Positions 47,723 to 56,148 of a stretch of 64,000 nucleotides of DNA are shown here, in pieces. Both the position numbers and the translations under genes were made by a program. Each line of letters starts with the position of its first letter. Position 1 is the stretch's first letter. Location: NCBI GenBank assembly GCA_013697725.1, contig JACCWI010000040.1, forward strand, positions 124,001 to 188,000. Reading direction: 5' to 3'. Source of the DNA: Tatlockia sp. Its GTDB lineage: Bacteria > Pseudomonadota > Gammaproteobacteria > Legionellales > Legionellaceae. A model generated the notes under the pieces. That model saw only the letters and a program-made list of their open reading frames with translations. It had not been told where the DNA came from and did no database searches.

Positions 47723-47875
47723 TTTAGTACTAATTTGTTTGAAGTTATTACGTTAGCTAATAAATATCCAGAGTTATCGTTACATAAATTCGGCGAACCT
47801 GAACACTCATTTCGATTATTTTCACATGCGAAGGGGATAGGGTATACAGAGTTAAATGAATATGTCACTGGATGA
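47723..47875 (+). pseudogene. Possible gene remnant between greA and the lipoxygenase-like gene
   Basis: A 50-codon open frame without a start codon, bounded by stops at 47720-47722 and 47873-47875. Its translation looks protein-like (Ile-Thr-Leu-Ala-Asn-Lys-Tyr-Pro-Glu-Leu-Ser, then Phe-Gly-Glu-Pro-Glu-His-Ser-Phe-Arg, then Gly-Ile-Gly-Tyr-Thr-Glu-Leu-Asn). No family was identified. It is AT-rich like the host DNA, so it may be what is left of a native gene disrupted by the insertion next to it. The rest of the 569-base gap 47620-48188 shows nothing recognisable. Confidence 0.35.
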
Positions 47876-48188
47876 TGAATGCTACCTATTTCGAAATCTC
47901 TGATGACTTTGAGCATCGTACAGCTTGACCTTATTAAAGGCTCTTAAAGTTCTACCGGTGGAGGTGTACGAAAGTACCTTTGATTTGTTGATAATCCTTG
48001 AAAATGAACTCGATGTAAAGGCAATGGAACGAAGCCTTACCTAACCCTCGAAAGTTTTTCCTTTGGTTGCTTTCCCATTCGCATGCTGATAAAAGAGGCG
48101 CTCCGCCGGCAGTTTTCTGGCATTGGCCCTAGTAACAGGGTTTTTTCGACTAAACGTTAATGATCTTAAATGGTAGGTAGGCAGAATA

Positions 48189-51100
48189 ATGAAAGGATTT
48201 TTTTTAAGGAGTGCGTCCTCCTCTGCAGCTGGTCTCTATGGTGAGACCCCCTATTCTCGTTTAGATCTGTTGATCGATCATCGCTCTCCAGCTCCTCCCT
48301 CCTCGTTTCGTGACAAGGTGCAGAAACGATTGCTCCTTGCCTTGGCTGGCATGATCGGCCTCTTCCTGCTCTTCACGACTGTGGTCCCATTGTTCGTGTC
48401 GATGCTTCTTCTGAATCTCCTCGTGGGAGTGTTGCTGTATCGTTGGCAGCCTTCGATTCTCGGCTCCATGTTTTCCCGCATCCACTGGACTCCCCAAGAC
48501 ACGGCTGGTGTCGCCAACGATTTCAGACGCTTTGTTGGCGAGCGGAACACTCTCCATTATGTCCCAGTGATTGCCTATGCAAAGATTGAGCTGAATGCGG
48601 ACCTGCCAGAGGAACTGACGCGGAACTGGTTGCAGCCGGGTGCGACCTATGAAGCTTACTACTCCATTGCTCACGCGGCGGACGCGACGGATGGGAAAGG
48701 GATCAAAGCAACCGTGCCACTCCTCCTGTTAAAATTTCAATACCGTGATCCAAATACGGGGAAGATCAGCGAAGTCACACAGACAGGAGGCTATCCTGTG
48801 CACCGCTTCTTCTCCTCGCCTCGGACCATTTGGTACGGGAATACACTGCGCAGCGGACCGTGGTATCGCAAGCTCGGAGTGCTGATGTCTCCCAGCTTCT
48901 GGTTGCACACGATTCCACAAGTGATTGAGCTGAAGAATCGCGGTAATTTTCGCCAGGGCAAATTCAGTGTGGAATCGCTGCCTTGGAGCACCTTGCTCTG
49001 GTATGCGTGGGGGGAAGAAGAGTCCTGTCGATTCACCTGGGTGCCCCAACATCCAACTGCTCGTACTCCGGCGGACATGAAAGACAAGGGGTACGAAACT
49101 CGACTGGCTCAGGATGCACTGCCGATCATTTATGACCTCTGCATACAGAAGAAGAAGCGAGAAGCGAACGATCGGGACGCATGGCACATCGTGGACGAGC
49201 GCCTGTGTCCCTTACAAAAGATCGGTACGATGACACTACCCAAACAGGATCTCACACGCCCCGTCTTGCAGACCATCCATCGCAAGGCTCGCATCAACAT
49301 TGCGGATAATCCGGCTGATATGCAAGTGCTCGGCCCACATGTGGCTCGGATCCATCTGTACGATGTCATGCAAGCCATACGTCAGAGGGAGCCCTACCTG
49401 TCGACTGCAGAACTGGTCCAGGCAGTCGCGGGCAATCTGGCGCGACAAGCACACATGAGGGGGATTCTAGCCGATCGTTTCTGTACCGTCGAGAAAATCA
49501 AACAGATGCTTCAACAATATTTCGACGAGAACAAAGAGGCGGAGGATCGAGACCACTTGGATCTCAAAGAGAGAGAGCAGATTCTGAACGATGCATATAC
49601 TACGGTGGAAGCGGAGATGATGAACGCGCATCCTAGTGATGTCCCTCGCGATCATCGGGCGGACACTCTCGCGGTCTGGCATCTTTGTCTCGATCCTCAT
49701 CACACAGGCCAGACCTTCCTCGCCCAACTGATCGGTTTGATTCGTTCGATTCAACACATGGAGATCTGGAGGAAAGACATGGCATTGAATCATTTCGGTC
49801 CGATGGAAGCGCCCTCATGGATGTTGGATCGGTTTGGCAGAACGGTGCTCAGAGCGGCGCTGAAGCGAAATGCGGTTCCAATCACTGCTGCCCGGGCTGG
49901 GCCTCCCGCCGCCCAACGCACATTGCAGATGAACAGTTTGTTTGGCATCCACTTTCCCCGGCATGATCCCAATGTTGCTTGTTTCAGCTCACTCGAACAA
50001 GTTGGCATCTTCCTCGCCTCCTCTATCTTACCTCATCCCACCGATGGCGCGTGGGCGAGTCGTCGCCAAGCGGTGGGAATGATCCAACAATATTTCGGCA
50101 GAGTGTTATCGCCCGATCTCACGCCATGGAACTTGGATCAGACAAGCGACGAGGCAACCGCCAGATTTGCGTTCCTGGGTACAGGTTCACCGCTGATCAA
50201 ACCGACGGACGGGAAGGATCAACAACGACTGACCGGACTCGGGCTGGCCAGTGCAATGGCTTGTCGAATCAGGTGGAAGATCCAACTGGATTATTTCACC
50301 AAGTATCCGATGCATCCTGGAGTGGAACCGATGGGAGCGGATGCGTTCTTTGCACCGGGCGAAGACTATCCTCGACTGGTTGCGATCATTCGATGTGGCA
50401 AATTGTTTCTGCCACCCATGGTGGATGATCCTGATAGTTCACCACTGAAGGATCCCGAGTGGGAATGGGCCAAGTTCGCCTTTCGTTCCACCGTGTTCAC
50501 CATGGTCACTGTGGTTCATCACTTCCTGTACCAGCATGCCATCAGCTCGAACATCCTCAATATTGCTGCACACGAACAACTGCCTGCGACTCATCCTCTG
50601 CGATCGCTGCTGGAGCCCTTCATCTTCGGGTCGACCACAGTGAATCAGAATGCGCTCATGCTCTTATTCTCGAAGAATGGTACGATCCATCGGCGCTGCT
50701 GGACCTACGAGGGAATCAAACAGATTGCGGCGGAGCACTACGAACGATTCAGTAATTTCTATTGCACATTCGAGGAGTCGATCCGCGCCAACGGGGTCGA
50801 GGAATTGAAACTGCCCTATGAAACAGATGGCACACTCGTGTGGAATTGTATCCGTGTGTTTGTGCGTGAGTTCTTGACATGCCTCTATGATCTTGATCAA
50901 CCCATCGTGGATGAACATGTGATTCGTTTCTACCAAGCCGCTCGTCAGTTGATGCCGAGTTCGGTCCGCTCCTCTCCTCGCATGCCCGAACAAGTCGATT
51001 GGAAGGCCCTTGAGTTTTACCTCGTCCACTCTCTGTTTGAGGTGACTGCGGGTCACACTCATCTCGGTCAGATGGTTGAGTACTGTCGTGATCCTTACAT

Positions 51101-51392
51101 GTTCTCTTGGCGCTTGCTGGCTGGTGTGCCCTACGCCTCTCCTCAAATAGCCACTCAATTCATCGTCGGAGTGATCGGGACAGGTTTACCCATGCCCATG
51201 CTTCTAGACCCCGACTGGCCCAATCACTTCCCAGGAGACACAAAGCAACAGAAACAGGCCAGACGAGTCTTTGTCACATTTCAGCAGCGGATGGAGGACA
51301 TTGCACACACGATAGAGACAGCCAACAAGACGCGCAGATGGCCGTTCGCAAATTTCTCGCCAAAGAATATGCAGATCAGTGCCTCCATCTAA
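48189..51392 (+). CDS. Lipoxygenase-like protein, membrane-anchored, horizontally acquired
   Basis: A 1067-residue protein. The C-terminal half carries lipoxygenase hallmarks: His778-x4-His783 (Phe-Leu-Tyr-Gln between them), then Glu-Gln-Leu-Pro-Ala-Thr-His802-Pro-Leu-Arg-Ser-Leu-Leu-Glu-Pro. Next come Asp-Gly-Thr-Leu-Val-Trp-Asn and His956 in Thr-Ala-Gly-His-Thr-His-Leu-Gly. A C-terminal isoleucine ends Ile-Ser-Ala-Ser-Ile, the carboxylate that binds iron in lipoxygenases. The usual asparagine four residues after the third histidine is a glycine. Lipoxygenases add oxygen to polyunsaturated fatty acids. Residues 48-84 form a hydrophobic hairpin, an unusual membrane anchor, and no PLAT domain was seen. 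Two hand-counted 60-base lines inside are 52% and 60% GC, against 37% in greA. Native-like AT-rich codons cover only the first nine. Activity is untested. Confidence 0.82.
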   Translation: MKGFFLRSASSSAAGLYGETPYSRLDLLIDHRSPAPPSSFRDKVQKRLLLALAGMIGLFLLFTTVVPLFVSMLLLNLLVGVLLYRWQPSILGSMFSRIHWTPQDTAGVANDFRRFVGERNTLHYVPVIAYAKIELNADLPEELTRNWLQPGATYEAYYSIAHAADATDGKGIKATVPLLLLKFQYRDPNTGKISEVTQTGGYPVHRFFSSPRTIWYGNTLRSGPWYRKLGVLMSPSFWLHTIPQVIELKNRGNFRQGKFSVESLPWSTLLWYAWGEEESCRFTWVPQHPTARTPADMKDKGYETRLAQDALPIIYDLCIQKKKREANDRDAWHIVDERLCPLQKIGTMTLPKQDLTRPVLQTIHRKARINIADNPADMQVLGPHVARIHLYDVMQAIRQREPYLSTAELVQAVAGNLARQAHMRGILADRFCTVEKIKQMLQQYFDENKEAEDRDHLDLKEREQILNDAYTTVEAEMMNAHPSDVPRDHRADTLAVWHLCLDPHHTGQTFLAQLIGLIRSIQHMEIWRKDMALNHFGPMEAPSWMLDRFGRTVLRAALKRNAVPITAARAGPPAAQRTLQMNSLFGIHFPRHDPNVACFSSLEQVGIFLASSILPHPTDGAWASRRQAVGMIQQYFGRVLSPDLTPWNLDQTSDEATARFAFLGTGSPLIKPTDGKDQQRLTGLGLASAMACRIRWKIQLDYFTKYPMHPGVEPMGADAFFAPGEDYPRLVAIIRCGKLFLPPMVDDPDSSPLKDPEWEWAKFAFRSTVFTMVTVVHHFLYQHAISSNILNIAAHEQLPATHPLRSLLEPFIFGSTTVNQNALMLLFSKNGTIHRRCWTYEGIKQIAAEHYERFSNFYCTFEESIRANGVEELKLPYETDGTLVWNCIRVFVREFLTCLYDLDQPIVDEHVIRFYQAARQLMPSSVRSSPRMPEQVDWKALEFYLVHSLFEVTAGHTHLGQMVEYCRDPYMFSWRLLAGVPYASPQIATQFIVGVIGTGLPMPMLLDPDWPNHFPGDTKQQKQARRVFVTFQQRMEDIAHTIETANKTRRWPFANFSPKNMQISASI

Positions 51393-51575
51393 GCAAGGAT
51401 GGCACGCAGAGGCCATGGTGCACTCGCTGAGCGCTCCGACCGCGCGCAGCAAGATTCCTCGGCTCGATGAAAAGAACGGAGCAGCAGGAACGGCTGCTTG
51501 AGCAGGGGTCGGCGGATTCTAAATGGCCTGGACCACTCGTCGACCACGACGCGTTCTCATTTGCCCCATTCCTGT
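48212..51575. other. GC-rich foreign island
   Basis: Base composition jumps to GC-rich near codon 9 of the lipoxygenase-like gene. It falls back to AT-rich about 180 bases after its stop, near 51575. Many long antisense frames inside are a by-product of this composition. The tail 51393-51575 holds no gene and may be donor flank. No terminal repeats, integrase or transposase were seen. Confidence 0.7.
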
Positions 51576-51790
51576 AATAACTACCTAAGTGCATTATCTC
51601 TCTTATCTCAGGTCTACATCTCCTTACCTCAATTTGTTCGAGGTATCTAGCTGAGCTATATTTTAAGCTTAAAATTGCATTCAAATATCTATGAAAATTT
51701 TTTTTGTTATAAATGTGTAAAATATTTTCAGAGATAATTATTAATAGACATCTTGTGTTACCTTGAATGAAAATATTTTGAGAGATACTT

Positions 51791-52447
51791 ATGTCAGATT
51801 CACCGGAACAAACTAAGAAAAAGATAGAACAAGAAAAGCGCAACTTAGCTCTAGCCCAAGCTAATCAGGATGAGCAATTGAAAAAAACGATTAGCGCTAA
51901 CCCAATCATTAAACCCGTATTAGAGGAAAACGATGCTAAAATCGAAGTTCAAGATGCCTGTCATTTCAAAATAAAATCATCCGATAAAGACAAAACTGAT
52001 ATCGAAAAAATTATTGAAGACTATAAAAAAGAAAACTATGCTCAATTTTATAAAGAAGACATTTTAGCATTTCCTAGTCAAGAAGAGGCTCTAAATTTTT
52101 TCACCAAGCAAGCAACAGCTGAGCCAGCCAGAAAATTTTTGTTTTCACAAGTCGATCTGGATCTTAAACTTACTGGCTTTAATTTATATTCCTGTGGCAC
52201 CAAAAAACTTTATCAAGGTACTTATCCGGCGATTAAAAGCGAAATAGCAGCTGATTTAAAATTAAATCCTGATAATCAAAATTTGATAGAAGGTTTGAAG
52301 GAAATTTCTGCTTTGGCAAATCCTACTGCAGGATTTCGAACTAGCATGAAAGAAGTAAAAGAGAGAACAAAATCTGAGGAACAAGCAGGTGATGAGATTG
52401 AGTTGGGTAGTATAAATCCTTTCAGTACAAAACCTAAGCCCTATTGA
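51791..52447 (+). CDS. Unknown charged protein, effector candidate
   Basis: A 218-residue soluble protein, rich in lysine and glutamate, with no recognised family. The N-terminal 45 residues are predicted to be helical (Lys-Lys-Lys-Ile-Glu-Gln-Glu-Lys-Arg-Asn-Leu-Ala). The C-terminal tail is glutamate-rich (Lys-Glu-Arg-Thr-Lys-Ser-Glu-Glu-Gln, Asp-Glu-Ile-Glu-Leu). It ends in small polar residues and prolines, compatible with a Dot/Icm signal. AT-rich, so native to this genome rather than part of the adjacent GC-rich island. The 215 bases before it, from the island edge, are AT-rich and may hold its promoter. Confidence 0.6.
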   Translation: MSDSPEQTKKKIEQEKRNLALAQANQDEQLKKTISANPIIKPVLEENDAKIEVQDACHFKIKSSDKDKTDIEKIIEDYKKENYAQFYKEDILAFPSQEEALNFFTKQATAEPARKFLFSQVDLDLKLTGFNLYSCGTKKLYQGTYPAIKSEIAADLKLNPDNQNLIEGLKEISALANPTAGFRTSMKEVKERTKSEEQAGDEIELGSINPFSTKPKPY

Positions 52448-52459
52448 AACTACGCTGAT

Positions 52460-52514
52460 TAATTAACTAATAGCTGTATTGATAGGTTATTAGTTAATTA
52501 CCTTAAATTTAAGG
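52460..52514. terminator. AT-rich inverted repeats between convergent genes
   Basis: A perfect 13-bp inverted repeat (52460-52472 with 52488-52500) is followed at once by a perfect 14-base palindrome (52501-52514). It lies between the unknown gene and the acid phosphatase, whose last codons overlap the palindrome. Probably a bidirectional terminator. Confidence 0.5.
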
Positions 52515-53177
52515 AAGGTAATAATAAGGGTTAGGTAGTTTAAATCCCTTTTGCAAATATCCACCCTTGATATCACTGTCTTGATCCCCGATGGAAGCTA
52601 TGATCGTATAGCCTTGCTCTGCAATTGATTTTCTTGCCTGTGCTTTAAAAGGGACAATTGAAGGTTGATTATAGTTATCCGGACGTAAATAAAGACCGGC
52701 CCAATCTTTATAACCTGCACGCAACAAGTTGGTCATAGTGGCATCCAGTTCGGTCTGCGGCCTTCCCGTCACAAAAAATATCTTAACACCACGCTTTAAG
52801 GCTTTATTATATAGAGCTAACATTGAGTTTATTGCGGCAGAATCTGCAGCTAGAATTTCATTATGAAGTTGTTCGCGATTTGCAAGAAAATTACGTTTAA
52901 CCATTTTGTCATAATTTGAAAGGCTTGTTTCATCAATATCCAGCACAACTGCCAGTTTTTTATCCTTAAACTTTTTATTAAGATCTGCTTGCTTCAGAAT
53001 ATAATTTTGGGCTTGCAAGATAACCTTGGTTATTTCTTTCTCATATAATCCGGAATCATGATAGGCTTTAACTTCATTGGTTAAGACCGATAAATTGGCT
53101 GGTTCTGCAAAGGAAACTGAAGAAAAACTGAGAACTATCGTAGTTCTAATAATGAATTGAAGGGCAAGGTTTCTCAT
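52509..53177 (-). CDS. Secreted HAD-superfamily (class B/IIIB-type) acid phosphatase
   Basis: A periplasmic or exported phosphatase. A signal peptide ends around residue 24 (Ser-Phe-Ala-Glu). The HAD nucleophile motif is Val-Val-Leu-Asp-Ile-Asp-Glu-Thr-Ser-Leu-Ser-Asn. The second motif lies in Phe-Phe-Val-Thr-Gly-Arg, and the last acidic motif is Ile-Gly-Asp-Gln-Asp-Ser-Asp. This fits the IIIB acid phosphatases related to plant vegetative storage proteins. 222 residues. It could scavenge phosphate or strip host phosphomonoesters. Substrate is not deducible. Confidence 0.88.
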   Translation of the reverse strand: MRNLALQFIIRTTIVLSFSSVSFAEPANLSVLTNEVKAYHDSGLYEKEITKVILQAQNYILKQADLNKKFKDKKLAVVLDIDETSLSNYDKMVKRNFLANREQLHNEILAADSAAINSMLALYNKALKRGVKIFFVTGRPQTELDATMTNLLRAGYKDWAGLYLRPDNYNQPSIVPFKAQARKSIAEQGYTIIASIGDQDSDIKGGYLQKGFKLPNPYYYLP

Positions 53178-53395
53178 TTTCGTCCTGACATGATCATCAA
53201 TGCGCGTTATTATAACCTTTAAAATCTGTCTGTCAATTGTTCACTATTCCCTCTATTTCAACAGAAATGCTACTAATTAAGCCTTAAACACAGAAGAAGA
53301 CAGCTTTTTATCATCAGTTTGCTCTGGAGAAATTAATGCAAATCTTGCACTAAACCAGGAATCTAAGGTATTATTTGCCCTTTGTTTTAAATAGA

Positions 53396-53470
53396 ACCAA
53401 AATGGTACTATATTTTAAATAAGACCTTGATATCGCTTGTAACCGCGAATCAAGACCCAATTGGTACTAG
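53396..53470 (+). promoter_or_regulatory. Repeated operator-like motif upstream of the suf operon
   Basis: Two near-identical 14-base motifs sharing TGGTACTA, at 53397-53410 and 53456-53469, are 60 bases apart, about six helical turns. A TATATT-like -10 lies in between (53409-53414). They are good candidates for binding by the Rrf2-family regulator encoded just downstream, but no known consensus was matched. Confidence 0.45.
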
Positions 53471-53491
53471 ATAAATAAAGGTGGGAGTGCT

Positions 53492-53953
53492 ATGCTGCGC
53501 ATCAGCAAATTGGCAGATTATGGAACAGTTGTGATGGTGTACCTCGCAAAGCAAGCCCAAAGGCTTTGCAATGCGCGCGATATAGCTCTGCACACCCACC
53601 TTAGTGTCCCGACAGTCAGTAAATTATTAAAACGTTTGACATCAGCAGGATTACTGAATTCAGTGCGCGGTGTTAGTGGGGGTTATCGGTTGCAGCGTCC
53701 TGCTAATGAGATTTCTGTGGCACAAATTATTGCCGCACTGGAAGAGCAGCTTGGATTGACAGAATGTAGTTTACACCGCAATGAATGTTCTTTGCAGGGT
53801 GTCTGTCATATTCAGGATAATTGGCGGTTAATTAGTCAAGCTATTGAAACTGCACTCAACTCGGTGAGTTTAGAAGTGCTTGCAAAACCCGCTCTTCAAG
53901 CAGTCGACCTCGAACGTATCAAGCAGTTAGCAAGTGGAGTAAATCATGGCTAA
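53492..53953 (+). CDS. Rrf2-family regulator of the SUF operon
   Basis: A winged-helix repressor of the IscR/NsrR family specific to SUF clusters. The N-terminal HTH is intact (Leu-Ala-Asp-Tyr-Gly and Val-Ser-Gly-Gly-Tyr-Arg-Leu). Three or four cysteines near residues 92-105 (Glu-Cys-Ser-Leu, Glu-Cys-Ser, Val-Cys-His) can hold an iron-sulfur cluster. 153 residues. GGTGGGAG lies before the ATG. Its end overlaps sufB by 8 bases, so it probably controls its own operon in response to cluster supply. Confidence 0.92.
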   Translation: MLRISKLADYGTVVMVYLAKQAQRLCNARDIALHTHLSVPTVSKLLKRLTSAGLLNSVRGVSGGYRLQRPANEISVAQIIAALEEQLGLTECSLHRNECSLQGVCHIQDNWRLISQAIETALNSVSLEVLAKPALQAVDLERIKQLASGVNHG

Positions 53954-55394
53954 AAGCAGCGAGCAATTAAATACCTTACTTGAAAGAGAGTATCAACATG
54001 GATTTATCACCGACATTGAAGTCGATACTTTTGAGCCTGGTTTAAATGAAGAGGTAATCCGTAAGCTTTCAGCGATTAAAGGCGAACCCGATTTTTTACT
54101 TGAATGGCGTCTGCAAGCCTTCAGGCACTGGCTAACCATGGCAAAGCCAGAATGGTCCTCCTTGCACTATCCTCCTATTGATTATCAAGCGATCTCTTAT
54201 TATTCTGCCCCCAAAAATAAAAACGATGCCCCTAAAAGTCTTGACGAAATTGATCCAGAGCTTCTGCGCACCTACGAAAAATTAGGAATTCCTTTAAGAG
54301 AGCAAGAGATGCTTGCCGGTATAGCCGTTGATGCGGTTTTTGATAGTGTTTCGGTGGCCACAACATTTAAAGCCAAATTAGCAGAAGTGGGCGTTATTTT
54401 CTGTCCATTTTCGGAGGCCGTGCATAAATATCCTGATTTAATGCGTCAATATTTAGGTTCAGTTGTTTCCTACCGTGACAATTTTTATGCTGCACTGAAT
54501 GCTGCTGTCTTTAGCGATGGTTCGTTTGTTTACATACCTAAAGGCGTTCGTTGCCCCATGGAATTATCTACCTATTTCCGTATTAACGCAGCTTCGACCG
54601 GCCAATTTGAGCGTACTTTAATAATCGCTGATAGTGGTAGCTATGTCTCTTATTTAGAGGGTTGTACTGCCCCCATGCGTGATGAAAATCAATTGCATGC
54701 AGCCGTGGTCGAGTTAGTGGCTTTAGAAAATGCTCAGATAAAATACTCGACTGTGCAGAATTGGTACCCTGGCGATAAAGATGGTAAAGGCGGCATCTAT
54801 AATTTTGTTACTAAACGAGGTATTTGTCGCGGTAAGCGTTCAAAAATATCCTGGACACAAATTGAAACGGGTTCTGCAATTACCTGGAAATATCCTAGCG
54901 TTATTTTGCAAGGTGATGATTCAGTGGGTGAGTTTTATTCAGTTGCGCTGACAAATAATTATCAGCAAGCCGATACGGGTACGAAAATGATCCATCTCGG
55001 TAAAAATACTCGCTCAACCATTATTTCCAAAGGCATTAGTGCCGGGCGTGCTCATAATGCCTACCGCGGCTTAGTTCGCATTGCGCCTACCGCTACTAAT
55101 GCACGTAATTATACGCAGTGTGATTCCATGCTAATGGGCTCCGAATGCTCAGCACATACCTTTCCTTATATAGAGGTTAAAAATCCAACTGCGCAGTTGG
55201 AACACGAGGCAACTACCTCAAAAATTAGTGAAGAGCAATTATTTTATTGTCAACAACGTGGCATCGAAGTGGAAGATGCGGTTTCCATGATTGTTAACGG
55301 TTTTTGTAAACAAGTTTTGAAAGAATTACCTATGGAATTTGCAGTTGAAGCAACTAAATTACTAGGTATAAGTCTGGAAGGGGCAGTGGGTTAA
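53946..55394 (+). CDS. sufB: Fe-S cluster assembly scaffold SufB
   Basis: The scaffold subunit of the SufBC2D complex, where new clusters form under iron limitation or oxidative stress. The long beta-helix region is present. It contains Tyr-Leu-Glu-Gly-Cys-Thr-Ala-Pro and the C-terminal [11 protein letters not shown]. 482 residues, the long SufB form. Start inside the regulator gene. Confidence 0.96.
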   Translation: MAKSSEQLNTLLEREYQHGFITDIEVDTFEPGLNEEVIRKLSAIKGEPDFLLEWRLQAFRHWLTMAKPEWSSLHYPPIDYQAISYYSAPKNKNDAPKSLDEIDPELLRTYEKLGIPLREQEMLAGIAVDAVFDSVSVATTFKAKLAEVGVIFCPFSEAVHKYPDLMRQYLGSVVSYRDNFYAALNAAVFSDGSFVYIPKGVRCPMELSTYFRINAASTGQFERTLIIADSGSYVSYLEGCTAPMRDENQLHAAVVELVALENAQIKYSTVQNWYPGDKDGKGGIYNFVTKRGICRGKRSKISWTQIETGSAITWKYPSVILQGDDSVGEFYSVALTNNYQQADTGTKMIHLGKNTRSTIISKGISAGRAHNAYRGLVRIAPTATNARNYTQCDSMLMGSECSAHTFPYIEVKNPTAQLEHEATTSKISEEQLFYCQQRGIEVEDAVSMIVNGFCKQVLKELPMEFAVEATKLLGISLEGAVG

Positions 55395-55395
55395 T

Positions 55396-56148
55396 ATGTT
55401 AAAAATTAATGAGTTAAATGTTGCTGTTAATACGCAACCAATCTTGAAAGGCATTAGTCTTGAGGTGAATCCTGGAGAAGTACATGCCATTATGGGACCT
55501 AATGGTTCTGGTAAAAGTACTTTAGCTAAAGTACTGGCCGGTCACCCTGCCTATCAGGTTACTAGCGGTGAAATAAGTTATCTAGGCCAAGATTTAGAGC
55601 CACTGTCACCTGAAGAACGTGCTCGTGCTGGAATTTTTATGTCTTTTCAATATCCACTTGAAATTCCTGGCGTTACTAATATTAATTTTCTTAAAGCCTC
55701 TGTAAATGCTGTACGCAAAGGCCAAGGTAAAAAATCCATGGATGCCATCGATTTTTTAAGTTTTATTCGTGAGAAATGCAAACTTTTAGATATGGATGAA
55801 AGCTTTTTATACCGCAGTATTAATGAAGGTTTTTCCGGCGGTGAAAAGAAACGCAATGAAATTTTGCAAATGATTGCTCTTGAACCCAAGCTTGCTATTT
55901 TAGATGAAACCGATTCTGGCCTGGATATTGATGCTTTGCGAGAAATATCCCATGGCGTCAATGCAATGCGAAGTCCTGAGCGTTCTATTATTTTAGTTAC
56001 CCATTATCAGCGTTTACTAGATTACATTGAGCCGGATTTTATTCATGTCTTAGCCAATGGTCGTATTGTTAAATCTGGCGATAAGTCGCTGGCACTGGAA
56101 TTAGAGAAAAAAGGATATAGTTGGCTTGAAGAAGCGGAGCAAGTATGA
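55396..56148 (+). CDS. sufC: Fe-S cluster assembly ATPase SufC
   Basis: The ABC-type ATPase that drives conformational change of SufBD. Walker A Gly-Pro-Asn-Gly-Ser-Gly-Lys-Ser, signature Phe-Ser-Gly-Gly-Glu-Lys-Lys-Arg and Walker B Leu-Ala-Ile-Leu-Asp-Glu-Thr-Asp-Ser-Gly are all present. 250 residues. It lies one base after sufB and overlaps sufD by 4. Confidence 0.96.
   Translation: MLKINELNVAVNTQPILKGISLEVNPGEVHAIMGPNGSGKSTLAKVLAGHPAYQVTSGEISYLGQDLEPLSPEERARAGIFMSFQYPLEIPGVTNINFLKASVNAVRKGQGKKSMDAIDFLSFIREKCKLLDMDESFLYRSINEGFSGGEKKRNEILQMIALEPKLAILDETDSGLDIDALREISHGVNAMRSPERSIILVTHYQRLLDYIEPDFIHVLANGRIVKSGDKSLALELEKKGYSWLEEAEQV

Noticed and set aside
47719..47916. Minus-strand frame of 65 codons after greA
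   Set aside because: It is antisense to the more protein-like plus-strand remnant and has no start signals.
48261..51452. Many long open frames antisense or shifted within the lipoxygenase-like gene
   Set aside because: They result from the high GC content. None has recognisable motifs, whereas the plus-strand frame has family hallmarks.
48150..51600. Direct or inverted repeats at the ends of the GC-rich island
   Set aside because: Only a short GGTAGGT-like similarity was found, too weak to be an attachment site or transposon end.
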